A stretch of DNA of 64,000 nt from an uncultured Clostridia bacterium (GTDB lineage Bacteria > Bacillota > Clostridia > TANB77 > CAG-508): positions 78,257-142,256 of the forward strand of contig CALXMH010000001.1 of assembly GCA_944389425.1 (NCBI GenBank), read 5' to 3'. Below, piece by piece: positions 35,972-46,300 of this stretch (position 1 is the stretch's first letter; each line of letters opens with the position of its first letter). The notes beneath the pieces are model-generated. The model was not told where the DNA came from and searched no databases. It worked only from the letters and a program-made list of their open reading frames with translations. The position numbers were made by a program, and so were the translations under genes.

Positions 35972-38900
35972 TTATTTTTGCTTTCTCTTCTTGATAATTA
36001 TTATTCCTGCTGCAAGTACTGTGCATGCTGCTATTCCAATTATTACATATGTCATACTTCTGTCTTCACCCCATGGTTTAGTTATAATAATCTTTCTATT
36101 CTTAACAGCATCTAGTTCTATTGGAACTGTATCTGCTACATAATTTCCTGGTACTTCTGTTTCTGAACGACGTCCTGCTGTGTTTTCTCTCTCTACTATT
36201 TCCATTGAACTATCAAATGTTAAATCTGATTCATTATTCTCACCTGTTATTAACTTAGATAATGTTACTGTAAATACCGCTTCTGAATATCCTCTATTTT
36301 CTTCTACTTCCTTGCTTCCTTCTGGATATAACTCAATTCCGAAGCCTTCTGTTTGATATGTTTTCATATCTTTATCTTTTAATACTTCTATTGTCTCTCC
36401 TGTAACACTTTCTTTAATATCAGATATATCTACAACATCCCATGTATTGTTTTCATCTCTGTATAGCATATTTTTACTTGTATAGTTAAATACTAATTTT
36501 GCTCTTGTTGTAACTGTATCTAATGCTGCTCCTGTTAAGTAATTTGCTAATGTGTCTATTTCTCCTTCGTTTCTTATTTTTATTTCATACTTAACTATTA
36601 AGTTTGCACCATGCATTATTTCTTCATCCATGTAAATAGATATTGGTACATTTTCTTGGTCTAATCCTAAAACATTTTTGCTAAGTCCTTTTTCAGTATC
36701 TATTATAACTGTTCCATCTGCTAGTACAACTTTTAAAGTCATAATTTGTGTTTCTATTACAAGTTTTGTTTTTGGTCTTTCCATTAATGCTAAGTTAAGC
36801 TCATGAATATCACTTATACTTACATTATTTGCTTTAAATTTAGTCATTTTACTCTCTGCCATCATATAAGTTTCATTTGCTAGTGTTTCTACTGCTTTTT
36901 GCCTTTCTTCTCCTGTTAATTTATCAATATTTTCAACATCTATTTTAGTTGCTTTATTTAGTGTCATTACTTGATATTTATTAATGCTATATGCTCTTGT
37001 TCCTGGTGTATTTATATCACCTTCCATATCTTTGGCACTGCTTCTTCTGTTTTCTATTGTACTTTCATCTATTATATCTTGACATATGCTATTTATTACT
37101 TCTGCTATATCTACATCATATAATTTGTATACTGTACCTCTTCTTGGTTCTTCTTCTGTACCAAATATTTCGTCATTATCTTTTGTTAAAATTGTTGTAA
37201 GCTCTATTTGATTATCATCTGTTGCTATTTCTAGTTGTTTTATTACTTGTTCAATATTTTGAACAGTTTCATCTGAGTCTGTAAGTACTATCATTATTTT
37301 TTGTTTAGCATCGTCGGAATAGCTATTTGTTGCAGCTTCTAATCCATATCCTATTGCTGTTTCGTTATTTGAGCCTAAATTATTTATTTGTGTTTGCAAT
37401 CTATTTTGGTTATTAGATGGATTTACTAAAACTTCGGCAACATCATTAAACTTGGTTAATCCTATTTTTACTTCTGGAAGCTCACTGTATATACCATTTG
37501 CAATATCAGTGGCTGTGCTTTTTATATTATCTATATTTCCATTCATACTTCCAGAAACGTCTACAACTAGCATAATTTCTACATGTTCATACGTTGTTTC
37601 TGTTCCTTCTTTATCGTAAATGTCTCCTGTTGAAATTCCTTGGTAGTCTTGTCCGTTATATTTTAAGTTTTGCTGTAATTGCTCATTTGTTCCATATGTG
37701 TAGTTTATTTTATAGTTTCCAGATGCAAGGTTTATAAAGCTATATCCACCTTCTAGCATTTGTCCATTACTTAATGATAATACTGCTCTTGTTTGCTGAG
37801 TTTTAAGTTTTAAGTATACATCTTTGCTTGAATCTGTTGGGTGTTTAAAGTATTCTATTAAGTCCACTTGTATTCCTTGTACAAGTGGTTCATCATCTTG
37901 TCTTATACCGTCACTTATTATTTGGTTATTTATTAATTTTTGTACATTTTCTGTTTTTAAATCTTCCCAAACATTTCCTTCTAGTACATTTCCATAACCT
38001 ATTATATTTCCATTTTCATCTCTGTTTATATCATCTTCGTTTTCTCCGTCCATTGAGTCTCCATTATTTGCACTTTCTGCAAGTCTTAATTTTAAAGATG
38101 GTGCTTTTTCTTCATCGTCTTCTTCATATTCTCTTGTTTCTTTTGGATTTGCATTACCTGGTTGTGAGTCTGAATCTATTAATCCAGAAATGCTTCCATC
38201 TGCAATATAATATGTTTTGTATCCATTTATTTCTGTCATACTTACTTTTCCAGCATCATTTTCATCTAGCTCTATTTTACCTGTTTCGTCTTTTGTTACT
38301 TTGAATATAATGTGTACTTCTAGGTATTCACCTTTTTGTACTCTTAAATCTTCTCTATCTAGTCCTGTTGTATATATTTTGTTATATTCATCTGAATATG
38401 GGTTACTTACATTATCATATTTAGAATTTGCGCTCCATGTTATTTCTATTTTATCTGTTTTATTTCTAGGTTCTCCTTCTGATATTTCATCATATTTTAC
38501 TTGTGCCCATGATGTTATATCAAAATCTCTATATTGTTCTGCATATTCTAAGTCTTTGCTAAAATAGTTCGCAAGTTCTGATATTTGTACTTCATCTTTT
38601 TCCCCTGCATTTCTAATTACTATCATGTAATCTAAGTATGCCTCTAATTCAGATTGTTCTTTGCTTCCTAATATTTCTAATAATCTATCTATTGTTTCTT
38701 GGTCAGGAGCATGACTTAGTAATTCATCTAATGTCCATAGGTAATCTGCTCTGTTTATTTCTTGTACATATTCATCTCTTTCTATATTTGAATTAATATT
38801 TCTTATATCCTTTTCTGAGAATATGTAACTTTGCTTATCTCCTTTTATGCTAAATGTTGCTTCATATAGGTCTGTTCTTAGACTTGTATCTGTTTTGTAT

Positions 38901-41900
38901 CTTTCTGCTAGTCCTAAATTTACATTTTTGTTATCTACTATTTTTATATATTTTTCATTTTCAATATCCATGTGTTTTGAAATTGGATAATATATATTAT
39001 GAGTAGATGTTATTGCAGAAATTTCAAATTCTGGTTTTGTATAACCTTCTTCTGTTGTTGTTTGTATTTTAGATGTATTTATATCTTCATTATATGTAAG
39101 ATTTATTTCTCCTCTTCCACCTATTGCTGTACTATTTCCTGCTATTTCTTCAAATGCATTATTTAGTTCTTGTCTTGCAGATGATGTTTCTTCTGCTACT
39201 GAATTGTTTTTATATTTTTGATGTGTTAAATCATTTTTGTAATCTACCGCACTTCCATTTACTAATATTTTTGTTGATTTATAAATTTGTCCATTGTATA
39301 CAAATTCTAAATCATACATTCCTTTTTTGGCATCTTCTATTATGTAATTTCCTACATTATCTGTATATGTATAGTATGATGTTCCTGTTCTATTCGCATT
39401 TTTGTCTACTTGGTATATATTTACTCTTACTTTTTCTATTCCTTGTTCTACATTTTCTTTTATACCATTATTTTTATCTTCCATTCCGTCATGCCAAACA
39501 TTTCCTGAAAAGTCCATTACTAAACGCCATTCGTTGTTTGTATATTCATCACTTCCTGGATATTCTGGATCTACTTCTCCTGTTCCTGGTTCTATTGTTT
39601 GTATTCTTGTTTCATAATTGCTTTTTGCCCATAGTACATCTATTATTTTTTGTGATGGAATATTTCTGTATGAGTTATATACTGTTGCTGTTAGGTAGAA
39701 ATAACATCCTACTATATGTGTATATGTTTTACCGTGTTTACATGTGCCTAATCCATTTTCCACATCATAGCACCATAATACATCTTTATCTTTGCTGGTT
39801 ATTCTGTTTGGTGTCCATTTTACTTTGTTGTATGTTCCATCTAGTACATTGTATTGTGCATCCATTGTTAATTCATTGTGAATAAATTCTACTTTATTTA
39901 TGTTTGTTACATTTTCTAATTGGTCATTGTATTTAAGTTTTATATAGAATTCTTCGTATCCTACTGGGAATTTGTATTTTTCTCTTGTAAATAGTTCTTC
40001 TTCTCTTTTGCTTGCAGTTGCAGTTCCTGTGTATACAAATTCTACATCTATGCTTCCTATATTTGCACCATTTTTATCTAGTTCTGCTATTACTTCATTG
40101 TTTTGGTTATATAGTTTCATTCCTATTATTCCAGCAAAGTATAGTTCTTTTTCTCCAACTTTTACACCTTGTGGTTCATATTTTAATATAAATGGTCCTA
40201 TTAATACATCTTCATAGTTGTCGTCCATATATACTGCTGTATCTAGTTTTATATTAGAAAATTCATATCCATTTCTTTTGTATGCAGCATATGCATTTGC
40301 TTCTGCTAAAAGTGCAATACTCTCTGGTGTTTCTTCCCAGTTCCAAGTAATATTTCCTTTACTTATTTCTGCTGAATACATTGCTTTTTGTACAAATGAT
40401 TCTAGGCTTCCATTTTGTGCATAAAAGTTTAATATATATGCTTCTTTTTCTGTTGCATTTCCTTCTTTACCAGGTCTTGTAGGTGGTGTATCTGGTGATA
40501 TTACATATTTTCCAAGTGAATAACTGTATATATCTTGTGTTCCATATATATTTGTTGTTGTTCCTTCTACAAATCTTGTTCCTATTCTATCACCTGTTTT
40601 TGGGTCCACTACGGTTTCTTTTATTGCATATATTCCGCTTCCTGCTATTACTGTTGCGTTTAAGTGATTTTCATCTACTCTTGCAGGTATTGTTTGTCCA
40701 TGTTGTACACAAAATAGTTCTTCTCTGTCGTTTAATTCTTCCCATGAAATATATCTGCTTGTTTCTATTCTTACATGACATATTTCTCCTAGGTTTCCGG
40801 CATAGTCTATTCCTCTTATATGTAACCATTTGCCTACATCTTCTGGTCCAAATGTAAATTGTAAGTCTCTTATTGTAGAACCTGGATCTGAATTGCTTTC
40901 ATTTGTTACAGACCATGCATAGCCTTTTATACCAGTTTTTATTTCTTGTACTACTGGATTTGAATATAATTCATCTTTTGTTCTTGGGTGTACGAATTTT
41001 ACGTAGAATTCATAGGCTGTTCCTCTATCTTCACCCCATAAATCCATTTTTATTGTTCCATCTCTATCTCCTGTTTCTGTGAGTGTTACAATTGGTCTTG
41101 CAGGGCCTGCTTTGTCTGTTGCTGTATTATCTGCATATTCTACTTCTATAATAGCTTCATCAGAAACTTGTGTAAAGTTTATTTCTCCTTCTGCTTCTCT
41201 ATATGGATAGTATTTTGCTATCATTGTATCTACAATTTCTTGATATAAACTATATGCTATGGTGTCATATAATTCACTATCACTTCCAGATACTTTGTAT
41301 AGAGAATCACTATATGGTGCAAATACACTACTTGCATTTGTTTGTATAATTAAGCTTACTACTTTAAGTCCATTACTTTTAGCTCTACTTAATGCGCTTC
41401 TTGTTGCTGATTCACTGTTTGGATATCCGTCTGTCATTACTATTAAAACATGGTTCTTCTGGCTTGTTCCAACAAGCATATTTGTTGCAGTATTAATTCC
41501 TCCTGCTGCATCTGTTCCTCCGCTTGCCCCTAAACCATTTATTGCTGATAATAATGTATTTAAATTATTTGTAAGGTTTGCTCTTACAGAAGGTCTACTA
41601 GCAAATGCTACTATACCTATTTTCATATTTGGATAATAACTATTTAAGCTTTTAACTAATGCTTGTGCACCAGATCTTACTGTTCTTATTCTGCTTCCAC
41701 TCATACTACCAGATACGTCTATTGCAAGTACAACATCTGGAAGTTCAGATGGGTCGTCTTTTTCTATTTCTATTGGGTTCCAGTCTATGTTTACATAGTT
41801 CCAACCGGGAGTTCCTGCTATACCTACATCATTTACATCTGATAATTCTTGGTATGTTTTAAATAGGTTTAAGTCTCTAAATACAAATGTTAATGGCATA

Positions 41901-43351
41901 TGTAATATTTCACTTTCATTTCCTGCATAGTCTATTGCTTTTAAGTGAAGATAATATCCTGTATTTATTTGTACTCTTGGCACTATTATTTCTTCTCCTG
42001 GAATGAATTTTATTTCACTTCCAGGATCTGTTTCTTCGTTTTGATCGATTACATATGAAAATCCTGCAACACCTGTTGTTATTGTTGTATATGTTTCGTT
42101 TGACTCAAATTGTTTAAATCCTGCTGTTCCTATTATTTTATGATAATAGCTAGTTCCTCTATCTCCTGCATTTGCATTTAATGTTAAGTTCCAGCCATCT
42201 CCTCTTATTAGTCCAAGTTCAGCATTTGGTTTATCTGGTCCTATTAAATCTAATACACCATCTCCAATTCCAAGTACTGTTGAATTTTCTCCTGTTACTT
42301 CTTTTTCTGTATATTCTTTTTCGTTTTCTTCTTTTTGATATACTGTATATCTACCATGTCCTTGGCTTGTAGATATTTTCCATGGATTTTCTCTGCTTCC
42401 ATTTCCAGATGTTTTAAATATTTCTGCTTTAAGTGTTACTACTGCTTTTATTCCTGCTGTAATGCTTGAACCTTTTTTATATGTTCTATGTATTTTTACA
42501 TCTGTTCCATCTACATAGTATGCAGCTCTTAAAAAGTCTGTTCCGTTAAAATAGTTTGGTAAAAAGAATTTTCCACCTGTGTATAATCCACTTGTATCTG
42601 TAATTGTTGCAACTTTTGCATCATAATTTCTTTTTCCACCTATACCAAAAAATCCACCATGCTTATCTGTATCGTATATTTCTTCGTATCCTTCTTCTCT
42701 CATTTCTATGCTTATGTCATCTGTTTCTGTTTGTTTTAAGAAATTCATTAAATTAATTAATGCATCTCTACGTGGAAGGTCTGTTATGTTTAATGCTCTA
42801 ACATTTGTTACATATGAATAGTCTGCAAAGCATTTAGCGATTTGGTCTATTTGATAGTATAGTCCATATCCGCCTCCATCTCCCCATTCGTCTCCATAAG
42901 AGTATGGATTTGCTCTACGCCAGTTATAATCTTCCCCACTTATTGTTGTATTTACAAGTGTTCCTGTGCTTACAAGTTTTACTGTTTCGCCATCATTATA
43001 TATTACTCTCCACATTGTATCTTCTGATTTTATTTCTGTTTTGTTTTTTACTTGTCTATTTAAAGATTCATAATTACTATATATTTTATCTTTTGAAATT
43101 GGATAATCTACATAGTCTCCAACTTTTGCTACTTGTGAAAGTGTTGTATCATCTGTTACACCCGTCCATTCTAAGGTTACTTTTTGATCACCTTGATTAT
43201 AATTTTGAGTTAATGTTATATCATAATCAATTGGATCTTCTTCTCCGTTATTATTGTTATTATTATTTCCTGCATCTGTTGCTAGTACTATGTTTCCTAT
43301 AAGTGTTAGGCATAATCCTAATGTAATTAATAAACTTAGAAGTTTTTTCAA
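35972..43351 (-). CDS. Giant von Willebrand A surface protein (2459 aa)
   Basis: I place the start at the TTG at 43351: an AGAGGTGG Shine-Dalgarno lies eight bases upstream and the TTG is two bases after the stop of the preceding gene, which implies translational coupling. A GTG at 43363 lies inside that Shine-Dalgarno. A signal peptide (MKKLLSLLITLGLC) leads into Ig-like repeats, a first VWA domain (about 530-720, MIDAS DVSGSMSGS), SdrD/Cna-B-like domains (VWHDGMEDKNNG; NVWEDLKTENV), a second VWA domain (about 1950-2120, VVDVSGSMNGN), DUF11-like segments and a C-terminal helix with KKRKQK. A paralogue of the 2869-aa protein. Surface adhesion is inferred. Confidence 0.85.
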   Translation of the reverse strand: MKKLLSLLITLGLCLTLIGNIVLATDAGNNNNNNNGEEDPIDYDITLTQNYNQGDQKVTLEWTGVTDDTTLSQVAKVGDYVDYPISKDKIYSNYESLNRQVKNKTEIKSEDTMWRVIYNDGETVKLVSTGTLVNTTISGEDYNWRRANPYSYGDEWGDGGGYGLYYQIDQIAKCFADYSYVTNVRALNITDLPRRDALINLMNFLKQTETDDISIEMREEGYEEIYDTDKHGGFFGIGGKRNYDAKVATITDTSGLYTGGKFFLPNYFNGTDFLRAAYYVDGTDVKIHRTYKKGSSITAGIKAVVTLKAEIFKTSGNGSRENPWKISTSQGHGRYTVYQKEENEKEYTEKEVTGENSTVLGIGDGVLDLIGPDKPNAELGLIRGDGWNLTLNANAGDRGTSYYHKIIGTAGFKQFESNETYTTITTGVAGFSYVIDQNEETDPGSEIKFIPGEEIIVPRVQINTGYYLHLKAIDYAGNESEILHMPLTFVFRDLNLFKTYQELSDVNDVGIAGTPGWNYVNIDWNPIEIEKDDPSELPDVVLAIDVSGSMSGSRIRTVRSGAQALVKSLNSYYPNMKIGIVAFASRPSVRANLTNNLNTLLSAINGLGASGGTDAAGGINTATNMLVGTSQKNHVLIVMTDGYPNSESATRSALSRAKSNGLKVVSLIIQTNASSVFAPYSDSLYKVSGSDSELYDTIAYSLYQEIVDTMIAKYYPYREAEGEINFTQVSDEAIIEVEYADNTATDKAGPARPIVTLTETGDRDGTIKMDLWGEDRGTAYEFYVKFVHPRTKDELYSNPVVQEIKTGIKGYAWSVTNESNSDPGSTIRDLQFTFGPEDVGKWLHIRGIDYAGNLGEICHVRIETSRYISWEELNDREELFCVQHGQTIPARVDENHLNATVIAGSGIYAIKETVVDPKTGDRIGTRFVEGTTTNIYGTQDIYSYSLGKYVISPDTPPTRPGKEGNATEKEAYILNFYAQNGSLESFVQKAMYSAEISKGNITWNWEETPESIALLAEANAYAAYKRNGYEFSNIKLDTAVYMDDNYEDVLIGPFILKYEPQGVKVGEKELYFAGIIGMKLYNQNNEVIAELDKNGANIGSIDVEFVYTGTATASKREEELFTREKYKFPVGYEEFYIKLKYNDQLENVTNINKVEFIHNELTMDAQYNVLDGTYNKVKWTPNRITSKDKDVLWCYDVENGLGTCKHGKTYTHIVGCYFYLTATVYNSYRNIPSQKIIDVLWAKSNYETRIQTIEPGTGEVDPEYPGSDEYTNNEWRLVMDFSGNVWHDGMEDKNNGIKENVEQGIEKVRVNIYQVDKNANRTGTSYYTYTDNVGNYIIEDAKKGMYDLEFVYNGQIYKSTKILVNGSAVDYKNDLTHQKYKNNSVAEETSSARQELNNAFEEIAGNSTAIGGRGEINLTYNEDINTSKIQTTTEEGYTKPEFEISAITSTHNIYYPISKHMDIENEKYIKIVDNKNVNLGLAERYKTDTSLRTDLYEATFSIKGDKQSYIFSEKDIRNINSNIERDEYVQEINRADYLWTLDELLSHAPDQETIDRLLEILGSKEQSELEAYLDYMIVIRNAGEKDEVQISELANYFSKDLEYAEQYRDFDITSWAQVKYDEISEGEPRNKTDKIEITWSANSKYDNVSNPYSDEYNKIYTTGLDREDLRVQKGEYLEVHIIFKVTKDETGKIELDENDAGKVSMTEINGYKTYYIADGSISGLIDSDSQPGNANPKETREYEEDDEEKAPSLKLRLAESANNGDSMDGENEDDINRDENGNIIGYGNVLEGNVWEDLKTENVQKLINNQIISDGIRQDDEPLVQGIQVDLIEYFKHPTDSSKDVYLKLKTQQTRAVLSLSNGQMLEGGYSFINLASGNYKINYTYGTNEQLQQNLKYNGQDYQGISTGDIYDKEGTETTYEHVEIMLVVDVSGSMNGNIDNIKSTATDIANGIYSELPEVKIGLTKFNDVAEVLVNPSNNQNRLQTQINNLGSNNETAIGYGLEAATNSYSDDAKQKIMIVLTDSDETVQNIEQVIKQLEIATDDNQIELTTILTKDNDEIFGTEEEPRRGTVYKLYDVDIAEVINSICQDIIDESTIENRRSSAKDMEGDINTPGTRAYSINKYQVMTLNKATKIDVENIDKLTGEERQKAVETLANETYMMAESKMTKFKANNVSISDIHELNLALMERPKTKLVIETQIMTLKVVLADGTVIIDTEKGLSKNVLGLDQENVPISIYMDEEIMHGANLIVKYEIKIRNEGEIDTLANYLTGAALDTVTTRAKLVFNYTSKNMLYRDENNTWDVVDISDIKESVTGETIEVLKDKDMKTYQTEGFGIELYPEGSKEVEENRGYSEAVFTVTLSKLITGENNESDLTFDSSMEIVERENTAGRRSETEVPGNYVADTVPIELDAVKNRKIIITKPWGEDRSMTYVIIGIAACTVLAAGIIIIKKRKQK

Positions 43352-43353
43352 GC

Positions 43354-46300
43354 TTATATCCACCTCTTTTCCTTTGTTAATCTTTTTCTTATAAAATATA
43401 TTCCTATGCTAAATGCGCTTAATGCAAGTATACTAATTCCTGTATACGCAACTGTTGTACCTGTTGATGTTGCTATAATACATGTTACAGATTTAGAATT
43501 GTCTTCTAAATTATCTTCTGTTACACCTTTTTCGTTATATGTTTTTGTAATTGTAAAGTTATTTTCTATTGTTCCTGCATTGCTTCCTGTCATTTGTTTT
43601 ACTAATGTTAATTTTACATCTACACTTTGTCCTGGATTTATTATTTCATTTGTTAATCCAGATAAATATAGGTTTTTGTCGTTTCCTTCATACCAGTCGT
43701 TATTTGCAGATGAACTAAATGTTAATCCATTCGGTTTTGTTGCCATAAGTTGTGTTACACTTCCTGGTATGTCACTGTTATTTGTTATTTTTAAATTATA
43801 TTCTATTACTACTGTTGCACTTCCTATTTGGCTTGCTCTAATTTCTACTTTTGCTAAATCTTCCATATTATATGGAATTTGTTTTGTTTCTTTGTTAGTT
43901 TTTACTGTTATATTGCTTATTCCAGCTTGTAACTCCAAATTAAACTTATCTTTATCTGTAAGTCCTAAATCTACACTGTATAAGCTTCTGTTTGTTACTT
44001 CTATTATGTCTGTTACTGCCGCTTCTTTTGTTTGTCCATTTGGCTCAATTGTTTTTAGTATTGCATCTGAGTTTCTGTCATTTACTACTCCTAGTTTTTG
44101 ATATTCTGTAATATTATAATTATTGTTATCATATATGAATACTACCATGTATTCTCCTGATTCTACATTTCTAAATTCGTATTCACCATCTATATCTGTT
44201 ACAGATATTTTCTCTTCTCCTGTTTCATAGTCTTTTATTATGTCTCCATTTTTGTTTATTAAATATACTGTAACTCCTGTTATTGTATCTTCGTCATCTT
44301 GTCTTTCTCCATCCTTGTTTAAATCATTCCATACAGATCCTTTTAATTTGTATCTTACTTTTCCATCAGAGCCTGTTTCTCCTCCTATTGGTCCTCCTGG
44401 ATTTTCAGTGCCTCCGCCTGGATTTTCTCCTGAACCGCTTCCCGGATTATCTCCTGAGCCACCTCCTGTACCTTCTCCTGTGCCAGGGTCTGTGTCATCA
44501 CCACCTGGTCCTTGTCCACTTGTTTTTATTACTGTATGTTTTATTTGTCCTATTTCATATTCGTCTACATTGTTTGCTTTTAATGTTGCTTTATTTACTA
44601 TTTCTAGTTCTTCTACATCTGCTTCTATTCTTTCTACTTGTACTTTTATATTTATAACTATTGTCTCATTTGTTAAATTTGTTTCTACTAATATTTCATT
44701 ACTTCCATTTGCTAAAACTGTATATTCATTTCCATTTCTTGTGTATAATCCATTTACAAATTTTGTGCCTTCTGGAATAATGTTTGTTATGCTTAAATTT
44801 GCTGCTGTCATATCATTTTCATTTGTAACTGTTATTGTGTAATTTAATATATCTTTTTCATAAATGTATCTTTGCTTTACATCACAAGTTATTGTAGCTG
44901 AAATTTTTGGTTTTGCTATTGTGTTTGTAACACTACTTGATGTATTTGCTTCTATTCCATCTGCTTTTACAGATGTATTTGTTATTATTTCTTTTTTGTA
45001 TACTCCATCTGGAAGTTTGTTTGCTTGTACTTGTATGTTTATTTCTTTTGTTTCGTATGCGCCTAATGTATTGCTTGTTATTGTCAATTTTCTAGTTGCT
45101 TCATCATAGTTTATATTTCCTTCTCCTGTTAAAATCTCAGCTTGTTTGTATGTTATTCCTTCTGGAATTATTTTTGTTACTTCTAAATTTTGCATTTGAA
45201 GGTCTGTTTTATTTTCTATTATTACTGTGTATGTATAGTTTTCTAATTCTTGCAAGTATACCGCTTTTTCTACTGATACTTCTTCTAATATGTCAAAATA
45301 TGATGTTAATACTTTATTTTGTAATTCGTTAGAATAGATTTCTTTTTCAATATTATCAGATTTTAGTATTGCTTTATTTGTAATTATTATATCTGGAAGA
45401 TTAGTTATTTCTGTTTTTATTGTTTCACCAGTTTCTGGATTTGTTGATATTATGTAATACTTTCCATCTTCTTCTGTAAATCCTTCTTGCATTCCATAGT
45501 ATTCTAAAATACTTGGTACATTGTCTACAACAACTGTATATTCAAGTTCTGCAACTTGACCTGGCATAATAGTTCCTATACTCCATTGTAATTCATTTGA
45601 TGATGAATAATATGTATATTTATTAAATGTTTCTATATCATTTTTTACTACTGTTTCTTCTATATAGCTTGTACCTTTTGGAATTGGATTTGTTACTACT
45701 ACATTTTCTGCTGGTAATTCTCCTGTATTTGAAACTTTTAAAGTATATTTTACTTTTTGTCCTTCTGTTAACACAGAAAGTGTGTCTATTCCAGCAGACA
45801 ATTCGATTTTTGCTCTTGCACCAATTCCTGTTGAAAGTCCTACTGTATTTGCTTTTGAAACTTCTGCAACTGGTCCTACTTCTGTATTATTTGTATAATA
45901 TGTTGCTAAGCTTGAATATAAAAATTCTCCATGTTCTAGCATTCCTGGAATTTTTAGATTATATTCAAATAAAAGTTTTTCACCTTGTGCCACATTTTCT
46001 ATTACAATCATAAATGTTTTTACATTTTGCAAGTTCTCTGGATTTTCTTTCCATGCATTTTCTGCTTTACTTAAATCTGTATCTGCATTTCCATTTTCGC
46101 TATAATAAATTTTAATTTCTTTTTCTATGCTTCCTGTATATTTTATTAAATCTGTAAGGTAAGCATTATTTGTTGTTCCTAATTCTTCGTTTGATATAAT
46201 GTCTGTATTTCCTGCAAAAGGAATCCTTCCTATTGCTTTTACTTGTGTTGCTTCATTACCTGTATTATTCATTAGTATAATAGATTGTTTTACTGCTTTT

